10,856 bases of DNA from an uncultured Lachnospiraceae bacterium (GCA_910579085.1 CAJTRU010000095.1:1-10856), one strand, 5' to 3'. Positions 1 through 7,103 are shown, counted from the stretch's first letter. The notes: generated by a model not told the origin, from the sequence alone. Translations and numbers: made by a program.

Positions 1-1412
1 CAATTATTAAATGACTTATTGCCAACACTTGTAACATTTTTGCCAATTGTTACAGCCTGAAGGTTTCCATATCCATTAAAAGCGTTACTTGCAACAGATA
101 TTACTTTAAAAGTTTTGCCATTAATCTTAATACTGTTTACAACATTTAATTTTTTAAACCCTTTATTATTTTTCTTGTTTTCAGAACCTTTAAGAGTAAC
201 CTCACCTGTACCATTTGCATTTACCTTAGTTACTTCATATTTCATCTTCTTTACAGTAGTTTTATAACCAACTTTTACAGAAACAGAAGAAACCGCACTA
301 ATAGATATTTTTAATGGTTTTTCCTGGTCATCTCCTGAGCCATCTCCTATCTGGCCGCTGTCATTACTTCCCCAGCAGTAAAGTTCACCACTTTTTGTTA
401 CTGCTGCACTATGCGCATAACCAGCAGAAATAAAAGCAGTATTATTAAGAACCTTAACTGGTTTTTCCTGGTCGTCACCTGTTCCATCACCTAACTGGCC
501 ATTTACATTGCTTCCCCAGCAATATAAATCACCATTCTTTGTTACTGCCATACTATGTGCACTACCCAAAGATACTGATACCGCATTACTAAGGACTTTA
601 ACTGGCTTAGCCTGTTGTTCTTCTGAAGCATCACCTATCTGCCCACTGTCATTATTACCCCAGCAGTATAAATCACCATTCTTTGTTATTGCTGCACTAT
701 GTAATTCACCCAATGCCACAGTTGCCACATTATCAAGTATTTTAACCGGTCTTGCCTGGTCTTCTTCTGAAGCATCACCTATCTGCCCGCTGTCATTACT
801 TCCCCAGCAGTATAAATCACCATTCTTTGTTACTGCTGCACTGTGCGCATAACCTAATGCCACAGTTGCTACATTGTCAAGAACTTTAACTGGTTTTTCC
901 TGGTCTTCTTCTGACCCATCACCTAACTGCCCACTTGTATTACTTCCCCAGCAGTACAAATCACCATTCTTTGTTACTGCTGCACTATGCACGTCACCAA
1001 GGGCTGCTGATGCTACATTGCTAAGGATTTTAACTGGCTTAGGCTGGTCTTCACCTGAACCATCACCTATCTGGCCATTGTCATTATTACCCCAGCAGTA
1101 CAAATCACCATTTTTTGTTATTGCTGCACTATGGGCAGTACCAAGTGTTGCTGATGCTACATTGTCAAGAACGTGCACAGGCTTATCCTGCTGTTCTTCT
1201 GAAGCATCACCTATCTGGCCTGCATCATTACTTCCCCAGCAATATAAACCACCATTTTTCAAAACTGCTGCACTATGGACATTACCTAATGCTGCTGATG
1301 CCACATTACCAGCAGCACTTGCTGTCTTTATAGCAGCGGTTGGTGTTACAAACTGGTTAGCCCCAATTATTAATGTTGCTGCCATAAAAACTGACATAAC
1401 TTTTTGTTTCAT
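1..1412 (-). CDS. Secreted RCC1-repeat beta-propeller protein with BspA-like LRR start (partial)
   Basis: Only 470 codons are present; the gene runs off the left window edge. The ATG at 1412 is preceded on the minus strand by a GAGG ribosome binding site. Residues 1-34 form a signal peptide: Lys2 and Lys4, a hydrophobic core, then an Ala-rich cleavage region ending TASAA. Seven repeats of exactly 48 residues follow (36-371), each with the RCC1 pattern HSAAVTKNGDLYCWGSN..GQ.GD....Q.KPVK. RCC1 folds are seven-bladed propellers, so seven repeats would make one complete propeller. Residues 372-430 are a Lys/Val/Thr-rich linker. Residues 431-470 (INGKTFKVISVASNAF, then AVTIGKNVTSVG) match the start of a BspA-type leucine-rich repeat domain. 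Secretion and a surface or adhesive binding role are inferred; the C-terminal anchor is outside the window. The ligand is unknown. Confidence 0.85.
   Translation of the reverse strand, partial: MKQKVMSVFMAATLIIGANQFVTPTAAIKTASAAGNVASAALGNVHSAAVLKNGGLYCWGSNDAGQIGDASEEQQDKPVHVLDNVASATLGTAHSAAITKNGDLYCWGNNDNGQIGDGSGEDQPKPVKILSNVASAALGDVHSAAVTKNGDLYCWGSNTSGQLGDGSEEDQEKPVKVLDNVATVALGYAHSAAVTKNGDLYCWGSNDSGQIGDASEEDQARPVKILDNVATVALGELHSAAITKNGDLYCWGNNDSGQIGDASEEQQAKPVKVLSNAVSVSLGSAHSMAVTKNGDLYCWGSNVNGQLGDGTGDDQEKPVKVLNNTAFISAGYAHSAAVTKSGELYCWGSNDSGQIGDGSGDDQEKPLKISISAVSSVSVKVGYKTTVKKMKYEVTKVNANGTGEVTLKGSENKKNNKGFKKLNVVNSIKINGKTFKVISVASNAFNGYGNLQAVTIGKNVTSVGNKSFNN
300..1307 (-). repeat. Seven tandem 144-bp coding repeats (RCC1 blades)
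   Basis: The motif CCCCAGCAGTATAAATCACC and close variants recurs at 370, 514, 658, 802, 946, 1090 and 1234, always exactly 144 bp apart. Each unit encodes one 48-residue RCC1 blade and no indel breaks the register. Units are strongly conserved at DNA level around the YCWG codons and vary in the acidic loop (SEEDQ, SGEDQ, SEEQQ, GDDQ). The pattern suggests recent duplication or homogenisation and makes the array a candidate for unequal recombination between strains. Confidence 0.95.
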
Positions 1413-1605
1413 TTTTAACCTCATTCCTGCACTGCTTCTTATACACACCAAACCTGCACCTGGCAGTACACAGGCACAAGCCTGCTGGACAGGAAATAAT
1501 TCCATCCTGTTACCATCACAACATATAAAAAATTAACACAAAAGCCACATCTGTTGTGGCATAGATAGCAAAAATCCTGGCTATAACATCCTGGCTGCTA
1601 TCCAG
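1413..1605 (-). promoter_or_regulatory. Structured 5' leader of the RCC1 gene
   Basis: The predicted leader begins with a hairpin (GATAGCA 1564-1570 against TGCTATC 1596-1602) whose interior carries two copies of ATCCTGGCT (1574-1582 and 1588-1596). A second hairpin follows in transcript order: GCCACA and TGTGGC (1544-1560) with a 5-nt loop. After it the transcript reads TTTTGTGTTAATTTTTT, which resembles a weak intrinsic terminator. A third pairing, ACAGGA with TCCTGT, lies near 1484-1512. A leader this long with a terminator-like hairpin suggests attenuation or a riboregulator. I do not recognise a known riboswitch class. Confidence 0.4.
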
Positions 1606-1611
1606 GAATTA

Positions 1612-1640
1612 ATTATAAAATTTCAAATCCCATATGTCAA
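1612..1640 (-). promoter_or_regulatory. Perfect consensus sigma-A promoter for the RCC1 gene
   Basis: On the minus strand TTGACA (1640-1635) and TATAAT (1617-1612) are separated by exactly 17 bp. Both hexamers match consensus fully, and A/T-rich sequence lies upstream. Transcription should start near 1605, leaving a leader of about 190 nt before the ATG at 1412. Confidence 0.85.
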
Positions 1641-1821
1641 GAAAATTTAGATGGGGTGGTGGGGATTATTCCGCCAGCCACTTGCCAGACAGTGTAATAG
1701 TAACTGTTGTATATCTGCTAATACAGAAAATATACCACCAGGTTTCCGTTTGCCTGGACTATCTTCCCCACAACATAATTTCCAGTTAACAAGTATTTTT
1801 CTGGAATTTTACCAGCATATA
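1641..1821. other. Intergenic stretch without a supported gene
   Basis: I see no convincing coding sequence here. A 102-codon open frame (1651-1959) has no ribosome binding site and runs into the structured repeat, so I do not call it. The only local structure is a short inverted pair, TTCCAG and CTGGAA, at about 1779-1806. Confidence 0.5.
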
Positions 1822-2038
1822 GCAGGTTTTACGTGTCCAGGCTGGATATTCTTACATGACAGGTGCACTTCAGCACCGCCGGCATTTAAGCCCATATGCT
1901 GCAAAAATGCCTTTTTTGTGGCATATGGGCTTTATGTGCCGCTGCGTGGGCTAATGTAGCGGAATGCGTGCAAAAGCCATGTCTCCGGCATGCTTTCCTG
2001 GAATGTAAGAATATTAGCTGGACACTGGAAAACCCTGC
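1822..2038. repeat. Structured dispersed element, copy A, with imperfect terminal inverted repeats
   Basis: The left end (1822-1857) and right end (2003-2038) are imperfect inverted repeats of 36 nt each. They share GCAGG, TTTT, GTGTCCAG and ATATTCTTACAT in inverted order. Inside are a long hairpin (1888-1932), a CCGCTGCG/TGTAGCGG hairpin (1939-1962) and a CATGTC-TCC-GGCATG hairpin (1979-1992). The core 1923-1996 matches the inverse of 10770-10843 at 71 of 74 positions. It is richer in G and C than its surroundings. It could be a MITE-like or other dispersed intergenic repeat, or a multicopy structured RNA. No transposase is visible. Confidence 0.7.
1888..1932. repeat. Long hairpin inside copy A
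   Basis: AAGCCCATATG (1888-1898) pairs perfectly with CATATGGGCTT (1922-1932). Pairing continues inward through C-G, two G-T wobbles and a CAAAAA/TTTTTG block, giving about 18 pairs around a loop of about 9 nt. It forms the left shoulder of the dispersed element. Whether copy B has the same hairpin cannot be told because the window ends inside it. Confidence 0.7.
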
Positions 2039-2079
2039 GTCCGTTCTCCCAAAAAATTACAACAACAAAAAATAACTGG

Positions 2080-2122
2080 AAATATAAAATAAAGCATAAT
2101 ACATATAATTGTTGTATTATGC
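2080..2122 (-). terminator. Intrinsic terminator of the kinase-sirtuin operon
   Basis: GCATAATACA (2094-2103) and TGTATTATGC (2113-2122) form a perfect 10-bp stem with a 9-nt loop. Read on the minus strand, the stem is followed by TTTATTTTATATT. It lies 25 bp past the sirtuin stop codon. The plus-strand side lacks a T-tract, so it serves the leftward operon. Confidence 0.75.
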
Positions 2123-2147
2123 CTTAAATTATAATAATTCTTATATT

Positions 2148-2885
2148 CTAAAAGTCTGTAACATAACGGAACATTTCACTTACATTTCCATAAGCCCTGT
2201 AGTCTGCCCTGTCATCACCTGGTACTTCTTCTTTATTAAGAAGTATTACTTTATCGCCATTATAATACTTTATAATATATTTACAAAGAGGAGACCTTAT
2301 TGATGCCCCAAGGACTATTAATATATTTGCCCGCTCTACAGCACAGCTTGCCTGTGTAATCTTGCCATTATCTATCATTTCCCCTAAGAGGGTAAATCCT
2401 GGTCTTAAAGGCACATTACATACATCGCATAAAGGTATATTTTTTGCATTTCTTATATACTCTGAACCAAACACTTTCCCACAGGCAGGACAACGGTTCT
2501 GTTCAACAGAGCCATGAAGTTCTATAACCCTGTCACATCCTGCCCTCTGGTACAGGGAGTACACCATCCTTGTAACAACCATATCAAGCTTTCCATAACG
2601 CTGAAGCTTTGCAACATTTTCATGTACAGAAGTTGGTTTTATTTCATCTTTATTTAATATTACTTCTTTATAATATTTATAAAAAATATCTACACGTCTT
2701 GAAAAAAACAAAGAAGAAATAATATCATCATTTGAGTATCCATATTTCTGTTCTATATCATATGCAATATGTTCAGCACTTACTCCGTTAAGCCCTGTTT
2801 CCAGCATTACTTCCATTCCGCCCAGGACAACAATATTCCCGCCATTTTTAATTATGTTCTTAATTGTTTCAAGATTCTGTTCCAT
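2148..2885 (-). CDS. Sirtuin-fold (Sir2 family) protein with degenerate NAD-binding motifs
   Basis: A 245-aa protein of typical bacterial sirtuin length. The ATG at 2885 is chosen because GAGGGGG lies 8 nt upstream; an in-frame GTG at 2894 abuts the same site and is less likely. Preserved sirtuin features are ELHGSV with catalytic His124, zinc ligands C132, C135, C153 and C156, RPGFTLLGE at 161-169 (compare RPxVVxFGE), and GASIRSP at 193-199 (compare GTSLxVxP). Canonical GAGISxxSGIPDFR is replaced by GGMEVMLETGLNGVSAE (22-38), and TQNIDGLHQRAG by TRMVYSLYQRAG (105-116), so the near-invariant Asn and Asp are absent. Known family members deacylate lysines or ADP-ribosylate using NAD. This one may be inactive, use another ligand, or have an altered pocket. 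It lies 83 nt downstream of a cytidylate-kinase-like gene and is probably co-transcribed with it. Confidence 0.85.
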   Translation of the reverse strand: MEQNLETIKNIIKNGGNIVVLGGMEVMLETGLNGVSAEHIAYDIEQKYGYSNDDIISSLFFSRRVDIFYKYYKEVILNKDEIKPTSVHENVAKLQRYGKLDMVVTRMVYSLYQRAGCDRVIELHGSVEQNRCPACGKVFGSEYIRNAKNIPLCDVCNVPLRPGFTLLGEMIDNGKITQASCAVERANILIVLGASIRSPLCKYIIKYYNGDKVILLNKEEVPGDDRADYRAYGNVSEMFRYVTDF

Positions 2886-2968
2886 AGATGGCACCCCCTC
2901 TCATTATCTAAGGTGTCACTGCTGCCAGCCGCCACACCATTGTATTCTGTCCTGCTATAAAAATATTT

Positions 2969-3577
2969 TTACTTGCCAAGATATGCGCAAATACATGCTA
3001 CAGTATTATCTATCCCCATTAAATCACTTCTTACAACCAGGTCATAATTATTAAGGTTTGTCCATTTTTCCCCAACATGGTAATTATAATAATTTGACCT
3101 GCGTTTATCATTTTTTATAATTATATCCGCAACTGATTTTTCATCATCATGGTACTGTTCCACTGCACGGTCAATCCTAAAGCTCATAGCTGCCTGTATA
3201 AATACATTGCATACATTTTCAAATTCCTTTAAAACATAATCCGCACATCTTCCTACTATTACACATGGGCCTTCTTCTGCGACCTTCCTTATAACATCAG
3301 ACTGCGCCAGGAAAATCCTGTCATCAAGCGACAAACCATTAAAACCAAAATCCTGGTTGCCATAAACATTAATCCCCATTGCCAGTGAATATAACAAGCT
3401 GTTAGTTGCCTTATCCTCTGCCCTTGCAAAAGTTTCTTCTGCAAAACCACTTTCTTTAGCAGCCCTTGTTATAAGCTCATTATCATAAAATGGAATTTTA
3501 TAATATTCTGCAATCTTTTGTCCTATTTCCCTTCCACCACTCCCATACTGTCTCCCTATAGTTATAACCTTATCCAT
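2969..3577 (-). CDS. Cytidylate kinase-like family protein
   Basis: A 202-aa protein of the cytidylate-kinase-like P-loop family. The ATG at 3577 is chosen because AAGGAGG stands 8 to 9 nt upstream; an in-frame TTG at 3604 has no such site. The N-terminus ITIGRQYGSGGREIG (5-19) is the family's glycine-rich nucleotide loop, which differs from a standard Walker A by lacking GK[ST]. Further family features are FYDNELITRAAKESG (30-44) and CVIVGRCADYVL (105-116), followed by a basic Arg/Lys-rich lid-like segment (DKRRSNYY, 157-164). It probably binds and phosphorylates a nucleotide or similar small molecule in the cytoplasm, but the substrate is not established from sequence. It is the first gene of the leftward operon, ahead of the divergent sirtuin. 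True housekeeping cytidylate kinase (Cmk) is a different protein. Confidence 0.88.
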   Translation of the reverse strand: MDKVITIGRQYGSGGREIGQKIAEYYKIPFYDNELITRAAKESGFAEETFARAEDKATNSLLYSLAMGINVYGNQDFGFNGLSLDDRIFLAQSDVIRKVAEEGPCVIVGRCADYVLKEFENVCNVFIQAAMSFRIDRAVEQYHDDEKSVADIIIKNDKRRSNYYNYHVGEKWTNLNNYDLVVRSDLMGIDNTVACICAYLGK

Positions 3578-3649
3578 AGCAACCCCCTCCTTTATATTTT
3601 TCAATTTTATTAAAAAAATTAAAAAAATAATAAATATTTATTACTTTAT

Positions 3650-3678
3650 ATTATACCCTTTTAACACCATTTCCACAA
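3650..3678 (-). promoter_or_regulatory. Probable promoter of the kinase-sirtuin operon
   Basis: On the minus strand TATAAT (3655-3650) matches consensus exactly. TTGTGG (3678-3673) lies 17 bp upstream as a weak -35. It sits 73 bp before the kinase ATG, in the A/T-rich divergent intergenic region shared with the ABC operon. Confidence 0.55.
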
Positions 3679-3738
3679 GTGTAATTATCAAATTTTACCA
3701 ATGTAAAAACCCCCATTTTTATCAAATCTTAATTATAG

Positions 3739-3760
3739 TTGTAATAGGATTGTAAGATGC
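3739..3760 (+). promoter_or_regulatory. Direct repeats TTGTAA spaced 11 bp, candidate response-regulator site
   Basis: TTGTAA occurs at 3739-3744 and 3750-3755, giving 11-bp periodicity, about one helical turn. OmpR/PhoB-type regulators such as the one encoded in this operon usually bind direct repeats with 10-11 bp spacing. The overlap with the -35 makes it a candidate autoregulatory site, but it rests on pattern alone. Confidence 0.3.
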
Positions 3761-3767
3761 GTATGAT
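3739..3767 (+). promoter_or_regulatory. Probable promoter of the ABC transporter/two-component operon
   Basis: TTGTAA (3739-3744) and TATGAT (3762-3767) are separated by 17 bp. Initiation would fall near 3774, about 58 nt before the ATPase start. The -35 hexamer is also the first of two TTGTAA direct repeats, which fits an activator- or repressor-controlled promoter. Confidence 0.5.
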
Positions 3768-3800
3768 ATTATTTGTTTACAGTTAAAAATACTTATCACT

Positions 3801-3815
3801 TACGCAGGATGCGTA
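3801..3815. promoter_or_regulatory. Inverted repeat TACGCA-GGA-TGCGTA in the leader of the ABC operon
   Basis: A perfect 6-bp inverted repeat with a 3-bp spacer lies between the predicted start of transcription and the ATPase ribosome binding site. A third copy of TGCGTA (3758-3763) overlaps the -10 element. The motif could be an operator or a small leader hairpin close to the GGAG at 3821-3824. Confidence 0.35.
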
Positions 3816-3831
3816 GAAATGGAGCGTGCAT

Positions 3832-4494
3832 ATGGGCATTTTAAAATCACAGGATTTATGTAAAACATATGGTTCAGGAGAAAATGAAGTAAGGGCACTT
3901 GACCATGTTAATATTGATATAGAGGATGGTGAGTTTGTCTCTATAGTTGGAACATCAGGGAGTGGCAAGTCAACATTATTAAATATGCTTGGCGGGCTTG
4001 ACAGGCCAGATTCAGGTACTGTAAATATATCTGGCAAACCCATTTTTACAATGCAGGATGAAGAACTTACAATATTCAGAAGAAGGAACATAGGATTTAT
4101 CTTCCAGAATTATAATCTTGTGCCAGTGCTTAACGTATATGAAAATATAGTTCTGCCTATAGAGCTTGATGGTTCTAGTGCAGATAAAAATTATGTTGGC
4201 AATGTTATTAAGACACTTGGAATAGAACAGAAACTTACAGCAATGCCCAATATGCTTTCAGGCGGACAGCAGCAAAGAGTTGCAATCGCAAGGGCACTTG
4301 CATACAAACCAGCTATTATCCTTGCAGATGAGCCAACAGGAAACCTGGACAGTAAAACCAGCATGGATGTAATATCACTCCTTAAAGTTACAAGCCGTGA
4401 ATTTGACCAGACTATTGTTATGATTACGCATAATGAAGAAATTGCACTTATGGCGGACAGGATAATACGTATTGAAGATGGAAAAGTGCAATAG
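3832..4494 (+). CDS. ABC transporter ATP-binding protein (MacB/LolD/BceA-like)
   Basis: A 220-aa ATPase subunit with every core motif in place: Walker A GTSGSGKST (40-48), Q-loop Gln92 in IFQNYNLVP, signature LSGGQ (142-146), Walker B IILADE (162-167), D-loop NLDS (171-174) and switch His200. The ATG at 3832 is chosen because GGAG lies 7 nt upstream; the in-frame GTG at 3826 sits too close to that site. Length and the LNMLGGLDRPDSG segment place it with ATPases that pair with FtsX-fold permeases in mechanotransmission or peptide-antibiotic resistance. It is first in a four-gene operon, 57 nt ahead of its permease, and would power that permease at the inner face of the membrane. Confidence 0.95.
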   Translation: MGILKSQDLCKTYGSGENEVRALDHVNIDIEDGEFVSIVGTSGSGKSTLLNMLGGLDRPDSGTVNISGKPIFTMQDEELTIFRRRNIGFIFQNYNLVPVLNVYENIVLPIELDGSSADKNYVGNVIKTLGIEQKLTAMPNMLSGGQQQRVAIARALAYKPAIILADEPTGNLDSKTSMDVISLLKVTSREFDQTIVMITHNEEIALMADRIIRIEDGKVQ

Positions 4495-4551
4495 ACACAA
4501 AGCAGTTTTCTTATAATAGTTTAAGCCATAACAGGCAGAACGGGAGGCACT

Positions 4552-7071
4552 ATGTTAAAAAATAATAACCAGGAAATTGTTAAAAAAATAAGCAGCCGTA
4601 CCTTAAAAAGCAATAAAACAAGAAATATCTTTGTAATACTTGCAATTGTACTTACTACATTTATGTTTACAACAGTATTTGGGATTGGAGCAAGCCTTAT
4701 TAATAACATAAAAACAATGATGTTAAGAGAACAGGGGACTAAGAGCACTATTTTCCTTAATAACCCAGATAACAGCCAGATATATAAAGCTAAAGAAGAA
4801 AAATATATAAGTTCACATGGTATTAAAATCCAGACAGGTATAGCTGAAGACAAAAACACTGGTTCAAAGCTGCTTCTGGACTGGTACAGCAAAGATGAAT
4901 TTGATAATAATTATACTCCTGCAATAAGTGATATAGAAGGGGAATATCCAGAAAATAAGGATGGGATAATGCTTTCTAAAGCTGCACTTAATGCCCTTGG
5001 TATAAACAGCCCGCATAAGGATATGGAAATAATGCTGTGGCAGAATGGCAAACCACTAACATTCAGGCTTTCAGGCTGGTTTACTGATTACTGTTATACA
5101 AGGGGAGGCTTCCAGGCATTTGTATCAGAAGCTTATACTAAAGAACTTGGAATGTCCACAGAAAAAAACGGAATACTTTGCATTTCCTCTAAAGCAGGCA
5201 AACAGCAGGAACTTTTACAAAACCTAGAAGACAATATTACATTAAACAATGGCCAGAAATGGGATGTATTATTTGACATACAAGAAGAAAATGATGATAC
5301 GGCTATTGCCACTATTGTATGTGTATTATTAATGGGATTTATAATAGTTGCAAGCGGATATCTTCTTATATATAATGTTATGTATATTTCAATTACAAAA
5401 GACACATGGTTCTATGGAATGTTAAAAACAATAGGGACATCACCATCACAGATAAAAAGAATTGTAAATATACAGGCAGGAAAACTTTCACTTTTTGGAA
5501 TTCCAATAGGAATACTGCTTGGAACTATAACTTCATTTCTTACAGTGCCATTTGCAATAAAAATTGCCGGGCCTGGAAAGGATGGTGCAATGCCATCAGA
5601 TATAAGTTTTAATCCATTTATCTATATAGGGACAATACTATTTGCAATACTTACAGTATATGTAAGCTGCCGCAAACCAGCTAAATATGCCGGAAAAGTT
5701 TCCCCTGTGGAAGCACTTAAATATAATGGCAGCACTACAGAGAAATACAAAGCCAGAAAAGGCACTGATGGCGGCAAAGTATATAAAATGGCTTACCGCA
5801 ATGTTTTCCGTATCAAGAAAAGGGCTTGTCTTGTATTTGCATCACTTTTTATGGGCACTATGGCATTTTTATCAGTAAATACATTCTTAGGCAGCATGGG
5901 AATTGATAATTATTTGGAATTCTATTATCCTAATGATTATACAATATATATACATGATACAGAAAATGCCATGCTTTCTGAAGAAGATTTACTAAATAAC
6001 ACAAACAAACTTACAGAACAAATAAAAGGCATTGATAATATTAAAAATGTGCATTTAAACCTTAATGCTGACACAGTATTTGAATTTGACGAAGAATTAT
6101 TCACACCATTTATTGAAAGTGCCTCTGGCAGTGAAGAGCAGAAAAAAGAACTCATAGATTTATATAAAAATGCTAAAGATGATGATGATAAATACCAGTC
6201 ACCAGTTGTTTCTGCAAGTACAGAAATGATAAAAAGATACAATGAAAAGGCAAGGCAAAAAATAGATATAGAAAAATTTGAAAAGGGTGAAATATGTCTT
6301 CTGGGTTTTGCATGTGATAAGAAAACATCAGATTTTTACCTTGGCAAAAACATTACTATTATAGATAAAAAAAGCAAGAAGAAAAAGACATTTGAAATAG
6401 CCTCATGTCCTATGGCTGAAGAACATTTTGGCATTAATGTTGGATATTACTATATGAAGACGGCAGCACCTGAACTGGTCATGATAAGCGATGCAGCAAT
6501 ATATGAATTATCCACTATCCCTGGCATTAATACAATTACTGCTGATTGTGATAAAAGTACAGAAAGTTATATAACATCTAAAATTAAAGAATATACAAAA
6601 ACAAATGCCACTGTACTTGATGTGGAAATAAAATCAGAAATTGCATCAGAATTTAAAACCTCAATGTCTGCAATGAATATTATTGGTGGTGGTATTTCTT
6701 TAATACTTATATTAATTGGTATAATTAATTTTATTAATGTAATGCTTACAGGTGTATATACAAGATTAAATGAAATTTCAGTAATGGAAAGCGTGGGAAT
6801 GACAAAGAAACAGGTTTTAAAAATGCTTGTATTTGAGGGCATGTATTATGGCATAATCACAATAGCACTTATTTTAACCATTGGCAATGTTATTATATAC
6901 TTTATTGCAGACTTTTCAACTAAAATAGCAGATTATGCAACATTCTACTATCCTTATGGATTGATGTTTGTGGTTGCTGCTGTTATAATGGCAATATGTA
7001 CCATAGTACCTGTTATTGTTTACCGGTCAATTTCCAAAGCAAGTATAACAGAGCGTTTAAAAATTGATTAA
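4552..7071 (+). CDS. FtsX-family ABC transporter permease, two-module
   Basis: An 839-aa membrane protein starting at an ATG with GGGAGG 4 nt upstream. I see eight hydrophobic segments at about 26-48, 253-276, 307-337, 356-372, 425-446, 711-734, 763-785 and 802-825. They form two repeats of one TM helix, a large extracytoplasmic domain (about 50-250 and 450-710) and three more helices. Each module carries the FtsX core after its second helix: WFYGMLKTIGTSPSQIKRI (286-304) and LNEISVMESVGMTKKQVLK (739-757). Each module ends in a coupling motif (SPVEALK 384-390, SITERLK 831-837). The second outer domain is strongly acidic and Lys-rich. BceB-type permeases have about 10 helices and one large loop, so this is a related but different layout. 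The substrate is unknown; a peptide or lipid-interacting compound is plausible from context. Confidence 0.92.
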   Translation: MLKNNNQEIVKKISSRTLKSNKTRNIFVILAIVLTTFMFTTVFGIGASLINNIKTMMLREQGTKSTIFLNNPDNSQIYKAKEEKYISSHGIKIQTGIAEDKNTGSKLLLDWYSKDEFDNNYTPAISDIEGEYPENKDGIMLSKAALNALGINSPHKDMEIMLWQNGKPLTFRLSGWFTDYCYTRGGFQAFVSEAYTKELGMSTEKNGILCISSKAGKQQELLQNLEDNITLNNGQKWDVLFDIQEENDDTAIATIVCVLLMGFIIVASGYLLIYNVMYISITKDTWFYGMLKTIGTSPSQIKRIVNIQAGKLSLFGIPIGILLGTITSFLTVPFAIKIAGPGKDGAMPSDISFNPFIYIGTILFAILTVYVSCRKPAKYAGKVSPVEALKYNGSTTEKYKARKGTDGGKVYKMAYRNVFRIKKRACLVFASLFMGTMAFLSVNTFLGSMGIDNYLEFYYPNDYTIYIHDTENAMLSEEDLLNNTNKLTEQIKGIDNIKNVHLNLNADTVFEFDEELFTPFIESASGSEEQKKELIDLYKNAKDDDDKYQSPVVSASTEMIKRYNEKARQKIDIEKFEKGEICLLGFACDKKTSDFYLGKNITIIDKKSKKKKTFEIASCPMAEEHFGINVGYYYMKTAAPELVMISDAAIYELSTIPGINTITADCDKSTESYITSKIKEYTKTNATVLDVEIKSEIASEFKTSMSAMNIIGGGISLILILIGIINFINVMLTGVYTRLNEISVMESVGMTKKQVLKMLVFEGMYYGIITIALILTIGNVIIYFIADFSTKIADYATFYYPYGLMFVVAAVIMAICTIVPVIVYRSISKASITERLKID

Positions 7072-7103
7072 AACAACACTTTATGGCAGCAAAGGTGGTT
7101 ATT

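Noticed and set aside
300..1307. Regularly spaced repeats resembling a CRISPR array
   Set aside because: The period is 144 bp, the whole unit is conserved rather than repeat plus unique spacer, and it codes for a protein repeat. No cas genes are present.
508..1536. Plus-strand open frames of 114, 220 and 72 codons with repeated LLPQQYKSPFF
   Set aside because: They are antisense shadows of the 144-bp RCC1 repeats; the minus-strand frame has a signal peptide, ribosome binding site and promoter.
1413..1605. Cyclic-di-GMP or other known riboswitch in the RCC1 leader
   Set aside because: I could not find the conserved core motifs of any class I know, so only an unassigned structured leader is reported.
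1651..1959. 102-codon plus-strand open frame
   Set aside because: It has no ribosome binding site or domain, and its last third is the structured repeat read as protein. The repeat's conservation follows stems, not codons.
3783..4091. Minus-strand 102-codon frame over the ATPase start
   Set aside because: It is antisense to a clear ABC ATPase whose Walker A is in the opposite strand, and has no ribosome binding site.
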